In this document: in pieces, positions 31,237 to 32,133 of the stretch
Position numbering within the stretch: the stretch's first letter is position 1
Layout of the letters: each line of letters opens with the position of its first letter
NCBI GenBank assembly: GCA_910587255.1
Contig: CAJUKT010000061.1
Location: 1-32,133 of the forward strand
DNA: 32,133 bases
DNA from: an uncultured Oscillospiraceae bacterium
Lineage (GTDB): Bacteria; Bacillota; Clostridia; Oscillospirales; Oscillospiraceae
Reading direction: 5' to 3'
Program-made: the position numbers and the translations under genes
Notes under the pieces: generated by a model
What the model was told of the DNA's origin: nothing
Database searches by the model: none
Seen by the model: only the letters and a program-made list of their open reading frames with translations

Positions 31237-31499
31237 TTGATGAGACAGTTCTGCTGTCCGTAATCTACAGATGCGTAGAAAATGTACTCCTCTTGTTTAC
31301 AGCGGCACAAAGTCTGCATGGGGTGGCGGCCTGTCGCTTTCCCCAGCAGATGAATTCATAGCGCCTGACCCACAAGTTGACCCACAATAGGAAACGAACG
31401 GGCGGAGGCAATGGAGCGGAAAGCACGATTGTCTCTGCTTTTTCAGAACAAAAATGCCCCCAAAGCGCCGAATGGAGGCATTTCGAGGGTGGAGAATCA
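31237..31499. other. Non-coding right end of element 2
   Basis: 263 bp with no supported gene. It holds the single arm-like site at 31367-31385 and leads into the right att copy. Confidence 0.6.
31367..31385. repeat. 19-bp arm-like site at right end of element 2
   Basis: GACCCACAAGTTGACCCAC, one base different from the site at 23022-23040, 115 bp before the right att copy. Confidence 0.75.
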
Positions 31500-31545
31500 G
31501 TTGGTAAGGATGAGGTCTCCAGTTCAAATCTGGATAGCAGCTCCA
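31500..31545 (+). repeat. Attachment site: 3' half of tRNA-Thr(GGT), right copy
   Basis: Identical to 22889-22934. It marks the end of element 2 and the beginning of element 3. No 5' half of a tRNA precedes it. Confidence 0.88.
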
Positions 31546-31547
31546 CA

Positions 31548-31587
31548 AAACCCGCTGTTTTCTGCTGAAAACGGCGGGTTTCTTTTT
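31548..31587 (+). terminator. Terminator just inside the left end of element 3
   Basis: AAACCCGCTGTTTTC, TGCT loop, GAAAACGGCGGGTTT, then CTTTTTG. It has the same position relative to CCA as the one at 22937 but an unrelated sequence. Confidence 0.85.
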
Positions 31588-31631
31588 GCTTTTAGCACTT
31601 TTATTCGTTTTTGAATTTTTGCATTTGGGGG

Positions 31632-31657
31632 TTGACCACATAACAAGCCACAGACAG
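31632..31657. repeat. 26-bp arm-like repeat, left end of element 3
   Basis: 25 of 26 positions match 22754-22779. It lies between the att copy and the integrase gene, where arm sites are expected. Confidence 0.7.
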
Positions 31658-31701
31658 AAAAATGGCCCATCGGGGACACCCCGGTGGGCTATAGATCTTT
31701 G

Positions 31702-32133
31702 TTAGCTTGCTTTGGGGGTGGTCTTCAGCCGCTCCTTTTCGGCGGCGATCTCCGCTTTCATCTCTGCGATCATTTCCGCCAACAGCTTTTCGCATTCTGC
31801 CTCGCTGTGAGCGTAGACGTTGCGGGCCTGCTTTTTGCCGTCCGGCCAGACGGGGGAATATCGCCCATCCCAGAGTTTCTCGTTAATCTGGGTGACACAG
31901 CCCGTGCCAGCCTTGCGCCGCTGGCCCTTGTGGGGCTGAAATGTGCTGGGAGCGGGTTTCCGGGGTGCCACTCCACGTTCTATCGGTGGATCAGCTTTAC
32001 CGATGCCCTGATCGATCTTCACCGCCGCTGTCCGGCGCATCTCATCGGTGACGTGGGCGTAGACGTTCAGTGTGGTGCTGCTGGAGACGTGCCCGATGAT
32101 AGTGGAAAGTGTTTTCACATCCATGCCGTGTTC
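31702..32133 (-). CDS. Tyrosine integrase of element 3, C-terminal part only
   Basis: The N-terminus lies beyond the right edge. The visible 143 residues start at the end of the catalytic domain: GMDVKTLSTIIGHVSSSTTL, then NVYAHVTDEMR with the nucleophile Tyr. After it comes an unusual C-terminal extension, GCVTQINEKLWDGRYSPV, then WPDGKKQARNVYAHSEAECEK, which looks like the AP2-type arm-binding domain that normally sits at the N-terminus. The end is a charged helix (EMIAEMKAEIAAEKERL). This layout occurs in some gut Firmicutes integrases. It differs from the integrase of element 2, in line with the different arm-like repeats. Confidence 0.85.
   Translation of the reverse strand, partial: EHGMDVKTLSTIIGHVSSSTTLNVYAHVTDEMRRTAAVKIDQGIGKADPPIERGVAPRKPAPSTFQPHKGQRRKAGTGCVTQINEKLWDGRYSPVWPDGKKQARNVYAHSEAECEKLLAEMIAEMKAEIAAEKERLKTTPKAS

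Larger units (their letters stand above)
22889..31545. mobile_element. Element 2: complete integrated mobilizable element with restriction-modification cargo
   Basis: Bounded by identical 46-bp tRNA-Thr direct repeats. It contains, from the left, integrase, small protein, relaxase, MobC, oriT-like region, winged-helix gene (frameshifted), excisionase, a divergent DUF6076-type gene, methyltransferase and AlwI-type endonuclease. Arm-like 19-bp sites lie inside both ends. There are no conjugation-pore genes, so transfer would need a helper. A Trp in the integrase active site and the frameshift suggest it is decaying. Confidence 0.85.
31500..32133. mobile_element. Element 3, left end only
   Basis: The att copy is followed by a terminator, a 26-bp arm-like repeat and an integrase gene reading toward the att, the same layout as the left end of element 2. 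The rest lies beyond the window. Confidence 0.75.

Noticed and set aside
31265..31641. Minus-strand frames antisense to the right att copy (for example one starting MELLSRFELETSS)
   Set aside because: They are antisense translations of the tRNA-Thr remnant and terminator. Such frames recur wherever this tRNA occurs and have no ribosome site here.
1..32133. CRISPR array, insertion sequence or rRNA operon
   Set aside because: No regularly spaced repeats, no transposase-like protein and no rRNA-like stretch were seen. The only protein-coding tandem repeats are the three GH3 C-terminal units and the Sel1 repeats.

Overview
The window looks like GC-rich chromosomal DNA from a gut-type member of the Firmicutes (Clostridia, Oscillospiraceae-like). 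The signs are strong AGGAGG-type ribosome binding sites, GPH symporters, GH78/GH3 plant-glycoside enzymes, DUF6076-type proteins, and small mobilizable elements with tyrosine integrases. The species cannot be named from this sequence alone. It reads as an accretion of mobile elements at the 3' end of a tRNA-Thr(GGT) gene. Two identical 46-bp copies of the tRNA 3' half (22889-22934 and 31500-31545) act as attachment sites.

Left part (1-5089), backbone of element 1. It holds a Fic-domain gene cut by the window edge, a MobP-type relaxase with Sel1 repeats, its ribbon-helix-helix partner, a hairpin-rich intergenic region with an oriT-like site, a winged-helix DNA-binding protein, and a divergent DUF6076-type protein with a Cys4 motif.

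Middle part (5201-22656), a plant-glycoside utilisation island. Leftward genes are an esterase, a GH3 beta-glucosidase with permuted domains, a GPH sugar symporter, an AraC regulator, a second esterase and a GH78 alpha-L-rhamnosidase. A second GH78 gene runs divergently. A TetR-type regulator and a large GH3 enzyme follow as a divergent pair. That GH3 enzyme is membrane-anchored and carries three extracellular C-terminal repeats. The likely logic is uptake of small rhamnosylated and acylated glycosides, then deacylation, derhamnosylation and deglucosylation in the cytoplasm; the anchored GH3 acts outside.

Right part (22889-31545), a complete element 2. It runs att, integrase, small unknown protein, relaxase, MobC, oriT-like region, frameshifted winged-helix gene, excisionase, divergent DUF6076-type gene, then a type II restriction-modification cargo (Dam-like methyltransferase and AlwI-family endonuclease), then att. 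Its integrase carries Trp where the first catalytic Arg should be. Element 3 begins at 31500 with an integrase that runs off the window.

Gene order is the same in elements 1 and 2: mobilization genes, oriT block, winged-helix gene, divergent DUF6076 gene, cargo, att. A 26-bp repeat just inside the right end of the island (22754) recurs just inside the left end of element 3 (31632). Together these suggest that the whole glycoside island is the cargo of element 1, as the restriction-modification pair is the cargo of element 2. This is inference and can be tested.
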